DNA of 64,000 nucleotides from Anabaena cylindrica PCC 7122 (GTDB taxonomy: Bacteria > Cyanobacteriota > Cyanobacteriia > Cyanobacteriales > Nostocaceae), in contig NC_019771.1 of NCBI RefSeq assembly GCF_000317695.1, positions 4,888,001 to 4,952,000 of the forward strand, written 5' to 3'. Each line of letters begins with the position of its first letter. The stretch's first letter is position 1. Both the position numbers and the translations under genes were made by a program. Of the stretch, positions 43,483-52,791 are shown piece by piece. The notes under the pieces were generated by a model. The model was given only the letters and a program-made list of their open reading frames with translations. It searched no databases and was not told the DNA's origin.

Positions 43483-45714
43483 ATGGCAACAAAATTTCCA
43501 AAATTTAGCCAGGATCTCGCACAGGACCCGACTACCCGTCGGATTTGGTATGCGATCGCTACAGGCAACGATTTTGAAAGCCACGATGGCATGACGGAAG
43601 AAAATCTTTACCAAAAGATTTTCGCTACGCATTTCGGTCACTTGGCAATCATCTTCCTGTGGGCATCCAGCCTCCTGTTTCACGTAGCCTGGCAAGGTAA
43701 CTTTGAACAGTGGATTAAAGATCCCCTTCACGTCCGTCCTATCGCCCATGCGATTTGGGACCCTCACTTCGGTCAGCCTGCGGTTGAAGCTTTCACCCAA
43801 GGTGGAGCAAGCAACCCTGTAAACATTGCTTATTCCGGTGTCTACCACTGGTGGTACACCATCGGGATGCGGACAAATACTGAACTGTACACCGGTTCAT
43901 TAGGTCTGCTTCTGTTGGCAGCAGTGTTCCTATTCGCTGGTTGGTTACATTTACAACCCAAGTTCCGTCCTAGTCTTTCTTGGTTCAAGAGTGCTGAACC
44001 CCGTCTAAATCACCACTTGGCTGGTTTGTTCGGTGTTAGCTCCTTGGCTTGGACAGGTCACTTGGTTCACGTTGCTATTCCTGAATCTCGTGGTATTCAC
44101 GTTGGCTGGGATAACTTCTTAACCGCCGCACCTCATCCAGCAGGGTTGACCCCCTTCTTCACAGGTAACTGGGGCGTTTACGCTCAGAACCCTGACACTG
44201 CGGGTCATCTGTTTGGTACTTCCACTGGTGCTGGTACAGCGATTCTCACCTTCTTGGGCGGTTTCCACCCCCAAACAGAATCTTTGTGGTTGACCGACAT
44301 GGCTCATCACCACTTAGCGATCGCTGTTATCTTCATCATCGCCGGTCATATGTACCGCACTAACTTCGGAATTGGTCACAGCATCAAAGAAATGCTGAAC
44401 TCCAAATCCGGTTTAGTTCCCGGTAGCAAGAGTGAAGGTCAGTTCAACCTGCCTCACCAAGGTCTGTACGACACCATCAATAACTCCCTGCACTTCCAAC
44501 TGTCTTTGGCATTGGCTGCACTGGGAACTATTACCTCCTTGGTGGCACAGCATATGTACGCCCTGCCTCCTTACGCGTTCATCGCTAAGGACTACACAAC
44601 ACAGGCAGCACTGTACACCCACCACCAGTACATCGCTGGTTTCTTGATGGTTGGTGCATTCGCCCACGCCGCCATCTTCTGGGTACGTGATTACGATCCC
44701 GAACAAAACAAGGGCAACGTATTAGACCGGATTTTGCAGCACAAAGAAGCGATCATTTCCCACCTCAGCTGGGTATCTCTCTTCTTGGGCTTCCACACCT
44801 TGGGCTTGTACGTTCACAACGACGTAGTAGTTGCTTTCGGTACTCCTGAAAAGCAAATCTTGATTGAGCCAGTATTTGCTCAGTTCATTCAAGCTGCTCA
44901 CGGTAAAGTACTCTACGGTTTAGACACATTGCTGTCTAACCCTGATAGCATTGCCTACACAGCCTATCCCAACTACGGTAACGTTTGGTTATCTGGCTGG
45001 TTAGATGCCATTAACTCTGGTACTAACTCCCTCTTCTTAACAATTGGCCCTGGCGACTTCTTGGTTCACCATGCATTCGCTTTGGCTATCCACACCACCA
45101 CCCTAGTACTTGTTAAAGGTGCTTTGGATGCACGTGGTTCTAAGCTGATGCCCGATAAAAAGGACTTCGGCTATGCGTTCCCCTGCGACGGTCCAGGCCG
45201 TGGCGGTACTTGCGACATCTCCGCATGGGACTCTTTCTACCTAGCAATGTTCTGGATGTTGAACACCATTGGTTGGGTAACCTTCTACTGGCATTGGAAG
45301 CATCTAGGTATTTGGCAAGGTAACGTTGCTCAGTTCAACGAAAACTCTACCTACCTAATGGGCTGGTTCCGTGACTACCTCTGGGCTAACTCTGCTCAGT
45401 TGATTAACGGTTACAACGCCTACGGCATGAACAACTTGTCTGTTTGGGCTTGGATGTTCCTCTTTGGACACTTAGTTTGGGCAACTGGTTTCATGTTCCT
45501 CATCTCTTGGAGAGGATATTGGCAAGAGTTGATCGAAACCTTGGTTTGGGCGCACGAGCGTACTCCTCTAGCTAACTTGGTTCGCTGGAAAGACAAACCC
45601 GTTGCTCTCTCCATTGTTCAAGCTCGTGTGGTTGGTTTAGCTCACTTCACTGTTGGCTACATCGTCACTTACGCAGCTTTCCTCATTGCCTCTACTGCTG
45701 GTAAGTTCGGTTGA
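43483..45714 (+). CDS. psaB: Photosystem I P700 apoprotein A2
   Basis: A 743-residue partner of PsaA, complete. The FX-binding motif FPCDGPGRGGTC provides Cys568 and Cys577. Transmembrane segments and chlorophyll-binding His residues are conserved along the chain (HHLAIAVIFIIAGHMYRT and others). No obvious strong Shine-Dalgarno sequence precedes the ATG, so translation may depend partly on the upstream gene. A strong terminator follows. Confidence 0.99.
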   Translation: MATKFPKFSQDLAQDPTTRRIWYAIATGNDFESHDGMTEENLYQKIFATHFGHLAIIFLWASSLLFHVAWQGNFEQWIKDPLHVRPIAHAIWDPHFGQPAVEAFTQGGASNPVNIAYSGVYHWWYTIGMRTNTELYTGSLGLLLLAAVFLFAGWLHLQPKFRPSLSWFKSAEPRLNHHLAGLFGVSSLAWTGHLVHVAIPESRGIHVGWDNFLTAAPHPAGLTPFFTGNWGVYAQNPDTAGHLFGTSTGAGTAILTFLGGFHPQTESLWLTDMAHHHLAIAVIFIIAGHMYRTNFGIGHSIKEMLNSKSGLVPGSKSEGQFNLPHQGLYDTINNSLHFQLSLALAALGTITSLVAQHMYALPPYAFIAKDYTTQAALYTHHQYIAGFLMVGAFAHAAIFWVRDYDPEQNKGNVLDRILQHKEAIISHLSWVSLFLGFHTLGLYVHNDVVVAFGTPEKQILIEPVFAQFIQAAHGKVLYGLDTLLSNPDSIAYTAYPNYGNVWLSGWLDAINSGTNSLFLTIGPGDFLVHHAFALAIHTTTLVLVKGALDARGSKLMPDKKDFGYAFPCDGPGRGGTCDISAWDSFYLAMFWMLNTIGWVTFYWHWKHLGIWQGNVAQFNENSTYLMGWFRDYLWANSAQLINGYNAYGMNNLSVWAWMFLFGHLVWATGFMFLISWRGYWQELIETLVWAHERTPLANLVRWKDKPVALSIVQARVVGLAHFTVGYIVTYAAFLIASTAGKFG

Positions 45715-45744
45715 TCCTGACTACTAGTTTTAGGTAAGTAATTA

Positions 45745-45776
45745 AAATCCCCTGCCGTAAGGTGGGGGATTTTTTT
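45745..45776 (+). terminator. Rho-independent terminator of psaAB
   Basis: AAATCCCC (45745-45752) pairs with GGGGATTT (45765-45772), then TTTT follows: a classic GC-rich stem with T tail, 31 bases after the psaB stop. Confidence 0.9.
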
Positions 45777-45778
45777 AT

Positions 45779-45807
45779 GGGCGGGCAGGATGCCCACCCC
45801 ACAAGAG
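45779..45807 (+). repeat. REP-type palindrome, copy 1
   Basis: GGGCGGGCAGGATGCCCACC then CCACAAGAG. The inner GGGCAGGATGCCC forms a short hairpin. Same orientation as the copies at 45878 and 49734, opposite to 46424. Begins just after the psaB terminator. Confidence 0.85.
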
Positions 45808-45877
45808 ATGTATAAATTGTAAGAAAAGATAGTAAAGGATATAATTTTCTGTTTAGAAGATGGGAAATATAAATTAA

Positions 45878-45905
45878 GGGCAGGCAGGATGCCTACCCCA
45901 CAAGA
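45878..45905 (+). repeat. REP-type palindrome, copy 2
   Basis: GGGCAGGCAGGATGCCTACC then CCACAAG: a variant of the same palindrome with a compensated hairpin (AGGCAGGATGCCT). It lies 33 bases before the RAYT start codon. Confidence 0.85.
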
Positions 45906-45937
45906 AACAAAGAAAAATAAAAAATTGTTTTTCTGGT

Positions 45938-46405
45938 ATGGAAGAAGCAAGGTTAAAAATTTACCAAAGGACATTACCTCATTGGGAGTTAGATGGGGCA
46001 AGTTATTTTATTACTTTTAATACTTGGGAAAAGTTGGAACTTAGTCCAGAAGCAAGGGAAATAGTTTTTAATTCTTGTCTATTTTTTAATAACCAAAGAT
46101 ATGAGATTTTTGTTTTGGTGGTGATGACAGATCATGTCCATATCCTCATGCAGCCATTACTAAAGTCTGAAAATGAGTATTGGTCACTCAGCAGTATTAT
46201 GAATAGTATCAAAGGTTATAGTGCTAAACAAATTACCAAGGTGATGAAACATATAGGTACTGTTTGGCAAGATGAGCGATATGACAGAATTGTTAGAAAT
46301 GAAGATGAGTTTCAAGCATATTGGCAATATATCAGGCAAAATCCTGTAGAAGCAGGACTGTCAACAACTCCAGAAGATTACCCTTATTTCTGGCAAACCT
46401 CATAA
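45938..46405 (+). CDS. REP-associated tyrosine transposase (RAYT, IS200/IS605-like Y1)
   Basis: A 155-residue Y1 HUH-type transposase: WELDGASYFITFNTWEKLEL, then VVMTDHVHILMQPL with the HUH metal motif (HVH), and IVRNEDEFQAYWQYIRQNPVEAGL, in which the active Tyr is in the region YWQYIRQNP. RAYTs mobilise or mobilised REP palindromes. The gene is flanked by REP copies in opposite orientation (45878 and 46424), the classic REPtron unit. Frame intact, so it may be active. Confidence 0.9.
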   Translation: MEEARLKIYQRTLPHWELDGASYFITFNTWEKLELSPEAREIVFNSCLFFNNQRYEIFVLVVMTDHVHILMQPLLKSENEYWSLSSIMNSIKGYSAKQITKVMKHIGTVWQDERYDRIVRNEDEFQAYWQYIRQNPVEAGLSTTPEDYPYFWQTS

Positions 46406-46423
46406 TCCCAATTATTACATCCT

Positions 46424-46452
46424 CTCTTGTGGGGTGGGCATCCTGCCCGCCC
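46424..46452 (-). repeat. REP-type palindrome, copy 3 (inverted)
   Basis: CTCTTGTGGGGTGGGCATCC then TGCCCGCCCT, the reverse complement of copy 1 (45779). Together with copies 1 and 2 it brackets the RAYT gene. Confidence 0.85.
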
Positions 46453-46848
46453 TTTGTAATAAATAACAAGATTAAGCTAATTTAAGTATTAGCACAATTT
46501 ATACTGTAATAATTGGAAGTGAGAGACGGTTATGACTGAAAGCACAAATAAAGCAAATGCTGGAGTTAATCGAGAAGAAGCTAAAAGTATTCTCGATAGA
46601 TTCTTAAATAATGAAAATTATAGAGTTTTAGCTGTCAAGGGAAAATGGGGTATTGGAAAAACCCATTTAGTACAAACCTTTTTAGATGAACATAAAGAAG
46701 GATATTATTTGTATGCTTCTGTTTTTGGTATTTCTTCAATTGAACAATTAAAAGCAAGGTTAATAGCTAATTACAAAAATAATCTAAAGTCTGATAATCA
46801 ATCTTCTCAAAGAAAAACTGAATTAGTTATTAATTCTGCCAATAAATA

Positions 46849-46856
46849 TATAACTA
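46849..46856. repeat. Target-site duplication, left copy
   Basis: TATAACTA directly abuts the left end of the IS982 element and matches the right copy at 48158-48165 exactly. Confidence 0.9.
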
Positions 46857-48157
46857 ACCTGAGTTCGATGTAAATAAAAAGTCTAAAAGTGGGTAACAGC
46901 AATGGTTCTGTCAATAAATATTGGCTATTGAGAATTAAAGGTTACGCCAAAAAGTTCTCAAAAAATTAATTTTTTGAAATGTATTTACTATTAGGTAATA
47001 TTGATATTTAATTGGTAATTAAGCTAATAAAACTGGTAAGTTTTCAATTTCATTTTCATCAAATCTTAAAGAAGGTTTTTTGGGTTGCCAAGTATAAGCA
47101 ATTAAAGCAGCAACAACATTAACCATGAAATTAGTAACACTTCGATGTCGAGAATGAGCAAGTTGTGAAATATTCTTGAGTTGGTCATTAACAGTTTCAA
47201 TTAAAGAGCGTTTTCGGAGCATTAATTTCTCCTCAAGGGACAATAGCTTATTCCGCATATTTTTCTTAAAAGGAGTGATTAGTTTGAGTCCATTAGACCA
47301 AAGTTCAATCCAGAGTTTTTGAGAAATATATCCTTTGTCTCCAAATATTTTCCCAAATAAGTTCTTAGTCAAAGTGGGAACAGGTTTTCGGTCATCTGTA
47401 TTTCCAGGAGTAATTTGAAACGCAAGTAACTCTCCTTGATCATTAATAATCAAATGAAGTTTAAACCCAAAATACCAACAAATAGAACTTTTCCCCCAGC
47501 CAGCTAAATCTTTAAAGACCTTATTTGTCTTGGCTCTTTTAGAATGACAAATGGGAATAGAGGTACTATCAATAAAACTTATACCTGTATTGAGTCCTTT
47601 TCGTGTATTCAGATAATACATCAACGGAATTAAAGCATTTGGCATTAATTCAACAAATCTTTGATAACTCACTAAATTGGGAAATTCACCTTGGCAATAT
47701 TTGAAGATATGCTTCAGGTAATAATCTTTAAAATTGCGGTAACTAGAGCGATAAAAATACACAATTATTGCCATAATTTCACTTAGACATAATCGGCTGG
47801 GTCTAATTCTTTTTTTTATTTGGGATGGGATAAGTTGAGCTTGAAATATTGGCTCAAAATAGGTACAAAAATCATCAATTTCACAGAAAATAGTTTCTAA
47901 TTCCATGAGTTATAATCATTAATGTTCTTTAATTAAACCTATTCTATTGTCCCTAATTTGAGGTACTTTGAGTTTGTATTCAAATAGTATTCGTAATATA
48001 AATTTAGATTTTGTTATGAAAATTTACTTAAATCTAGGCTGGTTTCCTATTAATTCTCAATAATTAAGGTTTATTGAGAATATGGGATCTCTCCAGAAAA
48101 GCCTCTAACCCTTTTGAATACTCATTTTTAGCTGATTTTTTTACATCGAACTCAGGT
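46857..48157. mobile_element. IS982-family insertion sequence, 1301 bp
   Basis: Ends are ACCTGAGTTCGATGTAAA (left) and its exact inverse (right), 18 bp, starting with the ACC typical of IS982. The 8-bp TATAACTA target duplication on both sides is also in the family range. It carries one complete transposase on the minus strand. At 1301 bp it is longer than the usual roughly 1 kb. A second inverted repeat (TATTGAGAATTAA, 46926-46938 and 48050-48062) lies inside the ends. Identical ends suggest recent insertion. Confidence 0.92.
47019..47906 (-). CDS. IS982 family transposase
   Basis: A full-length 295-residue DDE transposase of the IS982 family: FIDSTSIPICHSKRAK (first Asp), GKIFGDKGYISQKLW (second Asp) and KRSLIETVNDQLKNI (Glu), with SRHRSVTNFMVN near the C terminus. 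N-terminal helix-turn-helix region (LCLSEIMAIIVYFY). No frameshift or stop, so potentially active. Transcribed opposite to the interrupted host gene. Confidence 0.95.
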   Translation of the reverse strand: MELETIFCEIDDFCTYFEPIFQAQLIPSQIKKRIRPSRLCLSEIMAIIVYFYRSSYRNFKDYYLKHIFKYCQGEFPNLVSYQRFVELMPNALIPLMYYLNTRKGLNTGISFIDSTSIPICHSKRAKTNKVFKDLAGWGKSSICWYFGFKLHLIINDQGELLAFQITPGNTDDRKPVPTLTKNLFGKIFGDKGYISQKLWIELWSNGLKLITPFKKNMRNKLLSLEEKLMLRKRSLIETVNDQLKNISQLAHSRHRSVTNFMVNVVAALIAYTWQPKKPSLRFDENEIENLPVLLA

Positions 48158-48165
48158 TATAACTA
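48158..48165. repeat. Target-site duplication, right copy
   Basis: TATAACTA directly after the right IS end; identical to 46849-46856. Confidence 0.9.
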
Positions 48166-49733
48166 ATACTTTTGAATGGTTCAAGCGTATTGTGCCAAGA
48201 TTAGAGAAAACTCCAAAACTAGACTTATCATTGTCAGAAAATTTTTCTATTCCAATAGCAGGATCGTTAATTTCTATCGCTGGTGATTTAGCACTTGAGA
48301 TACTTTTTAATTTAAACATTAGAGAAAATTCAATTATATGTATTGATGACCTTGAAAGAAAATCTAAACTACCTCTAGAAGAGATACTTGGGTTTGCTGA
48401 GTATCTAGTGCAAGAGCGTAAATGCAAAATTGTTCTAATTTATAATGAAGATAATTTAGCAGAAATAGATAAAAAAGCCTTAAATGATTATCGAGAAAAA
48501 GTAATTGATAGAGAATTTACACTTAATCCAACAGTAGAAGAAAACTTAGACTTCATATTTAAAGACTATCCTGATATAGAGGTAATTAAATCAGTATTAA
48601 TAAATGCTGGTACAAATAATATTCGAGTTATACGCAAAACTCAATGGCTTATTGATGAACTTATTCCCTTTATGAAAAATTGGGAGGTTAGTTTACGTCA
48701 TCAAATTATTAGAAATAGTATTGTCATAAATTTATCGAAGCTTGATACTGAATTTCGTGATAAATTTCCTAATATTAAAGATATTAAATCTACTTTGTCA
48801 ATAGATCCATTGGAATATATGGGAACAGATCAAAGGGCTAATGAGATCGCAAAATCTCAACTGGCACAAGATAAAATTAAAGCTATACAAAGACAACAAT
48901 TAGTAAATAGATATTTTGGTTACATTGATTTAGAAGAAGTAGATGAACTTATAATCCAGTTGGTTGAGACATCGTTATCTAAATCTGCTGAGTTGAAATT
49001 TATTGAAAAAGGTGATATTCTCAACCAAAAAGAAAAAATAAATCATATTTTAGAAAAATTCAATGAGCTTTCAAATAAACTTTACAGATCCAAATACTAT
49101 GAGTCATTCGCAGATAATGAGCAAGATATTATTAATGGAATCGTTACTTTCCTAAAAGAGAACTATCTTCAATTGAGCATTCTCCAATTTGAACAAGTTG
49201 AGGGATTTACATCAATCTTGGGACTTGATATTTCTGAATACGAAAAACCTCTATTAGAAACAATATTAAAGAAAATTTTTGAACAGAATTATTATGATAA
49301 TTTAAGTGGCTTTACAAATAAACTGAGTAAATATCCTGATTTGGAAGAAGCCTTCAAGGATAAGATTAAGGAATATCAGCAAACATTAGATATTACTACC
49401 GTCTTGAAAAATGTAATTAATGCTGATTACTCTTCAAGATCACCTAGACTACAACAAGATATTGAATTTTTAAAGAGTCGTACTGTTGATGAATATTGTC
49501 AATGGCTTGAACAAGGCCATCCTGAATTACTTGATATGGTTCGATGGTTTCTCCATTCTGGTTATCAGCCTGCATCTAAAAACTTAGAACAAGCTATTCG
49601 CATATTAGCTGAATGTAGCAAGATAAATAAAATTAGAGCCAAGTTTATTTACGACATAGATATAGATAATCCTACTAATAATCATCCTCAAAATTAATTG
49701 TTGAAAAGACTTTTTATTCAACTTGTATAATTA

Positions 49734-49762
49734 GGGCGGGCAGGATGCCCACCCCACAAGAG
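49734..49762 (+). repeat. REP-type palindrome, copy 4
   Basis: AGGGCGGGCAGGATGCCCAC then CCCACAAGAG, nearly identical to copy 1. It marks the right side of the island after the split NTPase gene. The rest of the spacer to tsaB shows one HIP1-related GCGATCGC at about 49834. Confidence 0.85.
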
Positions 49763-49880
49763 TTTTGTGAAATTTGGATTTGCACATTAGATATTAAGTG
49801 GCTTACTAAGTGGTTATTATACTCATCCAAAGAGCGATCGCACTTCTAGCTCACTTCTAGGGTGTTCTGAAATAGAATTG

Positions 49881-50582
49881 CTATACATCTACAGGATGCT
49901 GCCCATAATAGGGTAAAGCCTCTGACCAATCAGGATGTTTACCTTGTTGCCAATCTAAATAAGCTAATTCTAAAATACTTGTAACAGTTGCAGCTAATCC
50001 AGATGTAGCTTTAATGATTTGATATTCAGTATGCCAATTTGCTAAGGTTTCCTGCCATGCTTCAGGTGTGAAGACTGTATCTGCTAATAAAGCAGTAATT
50101 CCCAAATCAGCAGCAGGTTGATAAATAGCCCCGAAAACTTGCCCCCGTTGTGCTGGCATTTCCACCGCAATCACATCTTGTGATTGTTGATTTTTCTTCA
50201 ACTCTGTCCAAGCTACAGCGGCTAAAGTGGAAACTGCAAATACGGGAATTTCTAACTGTTGTCCTAAAGTGCGCGCAGTAACAACTCCAATACGACTGCC
50301 TGTAAAACCACCAGGGCCTTTAGCAACGGCAATAAAAGCCAAATCTGTCCAGGTTTGGGGTTTAATCAGGTCTATTAAATATTGATGTATTAAGCTGGAT
50401 ACGTCACGTCCTAAATTCCAAACATTGGCGCGGGTATCGTCAGCAAAGTTACTAATTACCAAACCTAATTCGGGCGTAGTTGTATGCAGTGCTAAAGCGT
50501 ATTTTGTGGTCGGGAGATGTGCTAATTGAGTTATCAAAGTAAATATAGATTTTGAGAATATGAAAAGGTTAATTTTGCCCAA
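49881..50582 (-). CDS. tsaB: tRNA threonylcarbamoyladenosine (t6A) synthesis protein TsaB
   Basis: A 233-residue ASKHA-fold protein that, with TsaD and TsaE, attaches threonylcarbamoyl to A37 of ANN-decoding tRNAs. Typical motifs: ALHTTTPELGLVI, DLAFIAVAKGPGGFTGSRIGVVTARTLGQQ and IPVFAVSTLAAVAW. The start is uncertain: 50582 is TTG, and a TTG at residue 17 (about 50534) would also fit; no ATG is available. Ycf34 lies upstream on the same strand, 150 bp away. Confidence 0.92.
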   Translation of the reverse strand: MGKINLFIFSKSIFTLITQLAHLPTTKYALALHTTTPELGLVISNFADDTRANVWNLGRDVSSLIHQYLIDLIKPQTWTDLAFIAVAKGPGGFTGSRIGVVTARTLGQQLEIPVFAVSTLAAVAWTELKKNQQSQDVIAVEMPAQRGQVFGAIYQPAADLGITALLADTVFTPEAWQETLANWHTEYQIIKATSGLAATVTSILELAYLDWQQGKHPDWSEALPYYGQHPVDV

Positions 50583-50731
50583 ATTAACAGTTTACAATTT
50601 TACCACTTTAAAATACATAAAATACAAAAAGAAACTTCAAATATGTTATGGAGACGTTACCATCAGGGAAGTTTCCGCTACATGAAACGCCTCTACAAAG
50701 TTGCAAGCTGCCCAAATCCAAAATCTAAAAT

Positions 50732-50980
50732 TCACGTTGGTACTAATTCACCGGGACGCAATTTAGCCCATTTACCCATTTCTTTTTTAAAACTGAGACA
50801 ACCGACAACATCCCATTCCATTTCAATGATTTCGTCTTTTGTGCGAATATTGACATTGATGGAAGGTTCACTGGGATCAAAATCTGGGGTTTCGGTCAAG
50901 TGAGGCTGTTGGTGCTGTGCTTCTACGGCATTGTAGGTTAAACAGCGGTCTACATAGTGGCAATTCACGCAAATACACAT
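50732..50980 (-). CDS. ycf34: Ycf34 family protein
   Basis: An 82-residue protein with the Ycf34 features: an N-terminal CICVNCHYVDRC, supplying Cys ligands for an iron-sulfur cluster, then EVQHQ-like AVEAQHQQPHLTETP and EMEWDVVGCLSFKKE. Ycf34 is found in cyanobacteria and plastids and affects photosynthetic electron transport and Fe-S-dependent function. Clean ATG. It is the first gene of a minus-strand pair with tsaB. Confidence 0.9.
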   Translation of the reverse strand: MCICVNCHYVDRCLTYNAVEAQHQQPHLTETPDFDPSEPSINVNIRTKDEIIEMEWDVVGCLSFKKEMGKWAKLRPGELVPT

Positions 50981-51127
50981 AATAGAACCAACTCCAGGAA
51001 GCTTTATAGTTAATGTAACCTACGCGGAAATGTTAAGCATTAGTTGCGGGGTTGATTTTTATCACTGATTTAATGGATTTTATGGAATGAAGGATCTTTG
51101 ATTTAACAGATTTAAGGATTTCACGGA

Positions 51128-52408
51128 ATGAATATAATGGATGATTTAGCCGTTTCTCTTCTAGCTGCCGAAAATTGGCCTTTTAGCCTGGAATTTTTGC
51201 CACAAGATGCTTACATGGTTGGTGGTGCTGTGAGAGATGCGATTTTAGGCAGAAGTCGAGAATATTTAGATTTAGATTTTATTATCCCAGATGATGCGGT
51301 GAAAGTTGCCAGTGATATTGCTCGTTATTATCAAGCTGGTTTTGTTCTCTTAGATGCAGAAAGAAAAATTGCCCGTGTGGTGTTTCCCCATGCTACAGCC
51401 GATTTTGCCCAACAGGAAGGTGATAGTTTAATCACGGATTTGCATAGAAGAGATTTTACAATTAATGCGATCGCCTATCATCCCCATACCCGACAAATAA
51501 TTGACCCCCTCCACGGCTGTGCAGACATAGCAGCGGGTATCTTACGCATGATATCACCCAAAAATCTCCAAGACGATCCTTTGCGGTTAATGCGGGCATA
51601 TCGTCAAGCTGCCCAACTTGGGTTTATAATAGAAGCAACAACCCAAAAGACAATTCGCACCTTAGCAGCAGATATCAGTAAAGTTGCAGCCGAACGAATC
51701 CGGGTCGAAATAGGTTATTTGTTAGCAAATTCTCAAGGTACACCTTGGCTAACCAGTGCCTGGGAGGATGGTTTACTAGTTGCATTCTTCAAAAATGCCA
51801 CCCGTGAAAGCTTATCAAAATTAGCCGCAATTGACAAAGCAGCAGCTTTAATTTCCCAAAATTGGCAACAATTAGGAGAAGAACTACAAAACTGTGTGCG
51901 CGATACAGTCAAAACTACTTGGTTAGGTATTGCTAAACTAGCCTGTCTTGTCCACCCAAATCCTGAAATAGCCGAAACAGAACTACAGGAATTAACCTAT
52001 AGCCGTGCAGAAATTAGAGCTATAATAACCGCCCTGAGACTGTTCCCAAAGTTCAAAGTAATTAATCTGTCCCTACGAGAACAGTATTTTTTGTTTCAGG
52101 ACGTGGGAGTTGCATTTAGTAGTACAACCGCCTTAGCTTTAGCAGATGATATTTTAGTAGAGGCGATATCCGGCGATAATCCACTAGAGGTCTATGCACC
52201 CTTAATCAACCATTACCTGAACCCTGATGATTTGGTAGCTCACCCCTCACCGTTAGTGAGTGGCAAAGAAGTGATTATAGCACTCAATATTCCAGCTTCA
52301 CCACTTATAGGAAAAATATTGAGTGAAATTGCTGTAGCCCAGGCTGAAGGTAAAGTTTCCACCGTAGAAGGAGCAATAGAGTTTGCAAAGCAGTTTGTTA
52401 ATGCTTAG
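51128..52408 (+). CDS. cca: tRNA nucleotidyltransferase / poly(A) polymerase family (CCA-adding type)
   Basis: A 426-residue class II nucleotidyltransferase. Motifs: the GGAVRD loop (32-37) before REYLDLDFII (metal-binding Asp48 and Asp50), and LHRRDFTINAIAY, then RLMRAYRQAAQLGF. The head and neck domains are complete, and the C-terminal part is the usual helical body. It adds CCA, or only CC or A, to tRNA 3' ends; the specificity cannot be read from the sequence alone. Starts at 51128 or the in-frame ATG at 51137. Confidence 0.85.
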   Translation: MNIMDDLAVSLLAAENWPFSLEFLPQDAYMVGGAVRDAILGRSREYLDLDFIIPDDAVKVASDIARYYQAGFVLLDAERKIARVVFPHATADFAQQEGDSLITDLHRRDFTINAIAYHPHTRQIIDPLHGCADIAAGILRMISPKNLQDDPLRLMRAYRQAAQLGFIIEATTQKTIRTLAADISKVAAERIRVEIGYLLANSQGTPWLTSAWEDGLLVAFFKNATRESLSKLAAIDKAAALISQNWQQLGEELQNCVRDTVKTTWLGIAKLACLVHPNPEIAETELQELTYSRAEIRAIITALRLFPKFKVINLSLREQYFLFQDVGVAFSSTTALALADDILVEAISGDNPLEVYAPLINHYLNPDDLVAHPSPLVSGKEVIIALNIPASPLIGKILSEIAVAQAEGKVSTVEGAIEFAKQFVNA

Positions 52409-52791
52409 TGTGGGAATGCTTAATTGCCTTCCCATAAGGAATATTGTGCAATCAAAAGAAAAAAGAAATTTCTATTAACTATGATAGTGATATAGCCGTA
52501 AGCCAAAAGTTTATTACCTGGTTCATTATAATAGGGGAAAAATATTGTTAGTTTATCTACCCGCTTAACGGATCTTTAAATTCTAATTTTCCTTTAAATT
52601 CGGAATAAATACAGGATATTGCAGGTAAATAAAGTAGAAAATTTGGTTAAACTCCAGGTAGCGAAAGGACATTACTGCTGACTTCGGTTTTCTTTTGTAT
52701 TACTATAGCGATGGGAATTTATATGAAAAATAATCATTGACATAAATCATTATTTTTCCGAAAAAATAGTTTAAAACCTTAAAAAATCCCC
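52409..52791. other. Intergenic region, 383 bp
   Basis: Contains a weak hairpin (TGGGAA at 52411-52416 with TTCCCA at about 52430) after the cca-type gene, which may help end transcription. Otherwise AT-rich. The promoter of the following kinase gene must be here, but I find no convincing motif. Confidence 0.35.

Larger units (their letters stand above)
46532..49697 (+). pseudogene. KAP-like P-loop NTPase split by an IS982-family insertion
   Basis: Exon-like halves at 46532-46856 and 48166-49697 form one 618-residue frame if the element and one target copy are removed; the join reads ANKYITNTFEWFKRIVPRLE. Walker A is VKGKWGIGKTHL (about residues 35-46). Walker B is in NSIICIDDLERKSKLPLEEI. 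LNDYREKVIDREF and the helical C-terminal part follow. This is like KAP-type P-loop NTPases and related large NTPases seen in phage-defence loci, but I cannot name a system. The first half stops early in the IS and the second lacks the P-loop, so the protein is inactive. Confidence 0.85.
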
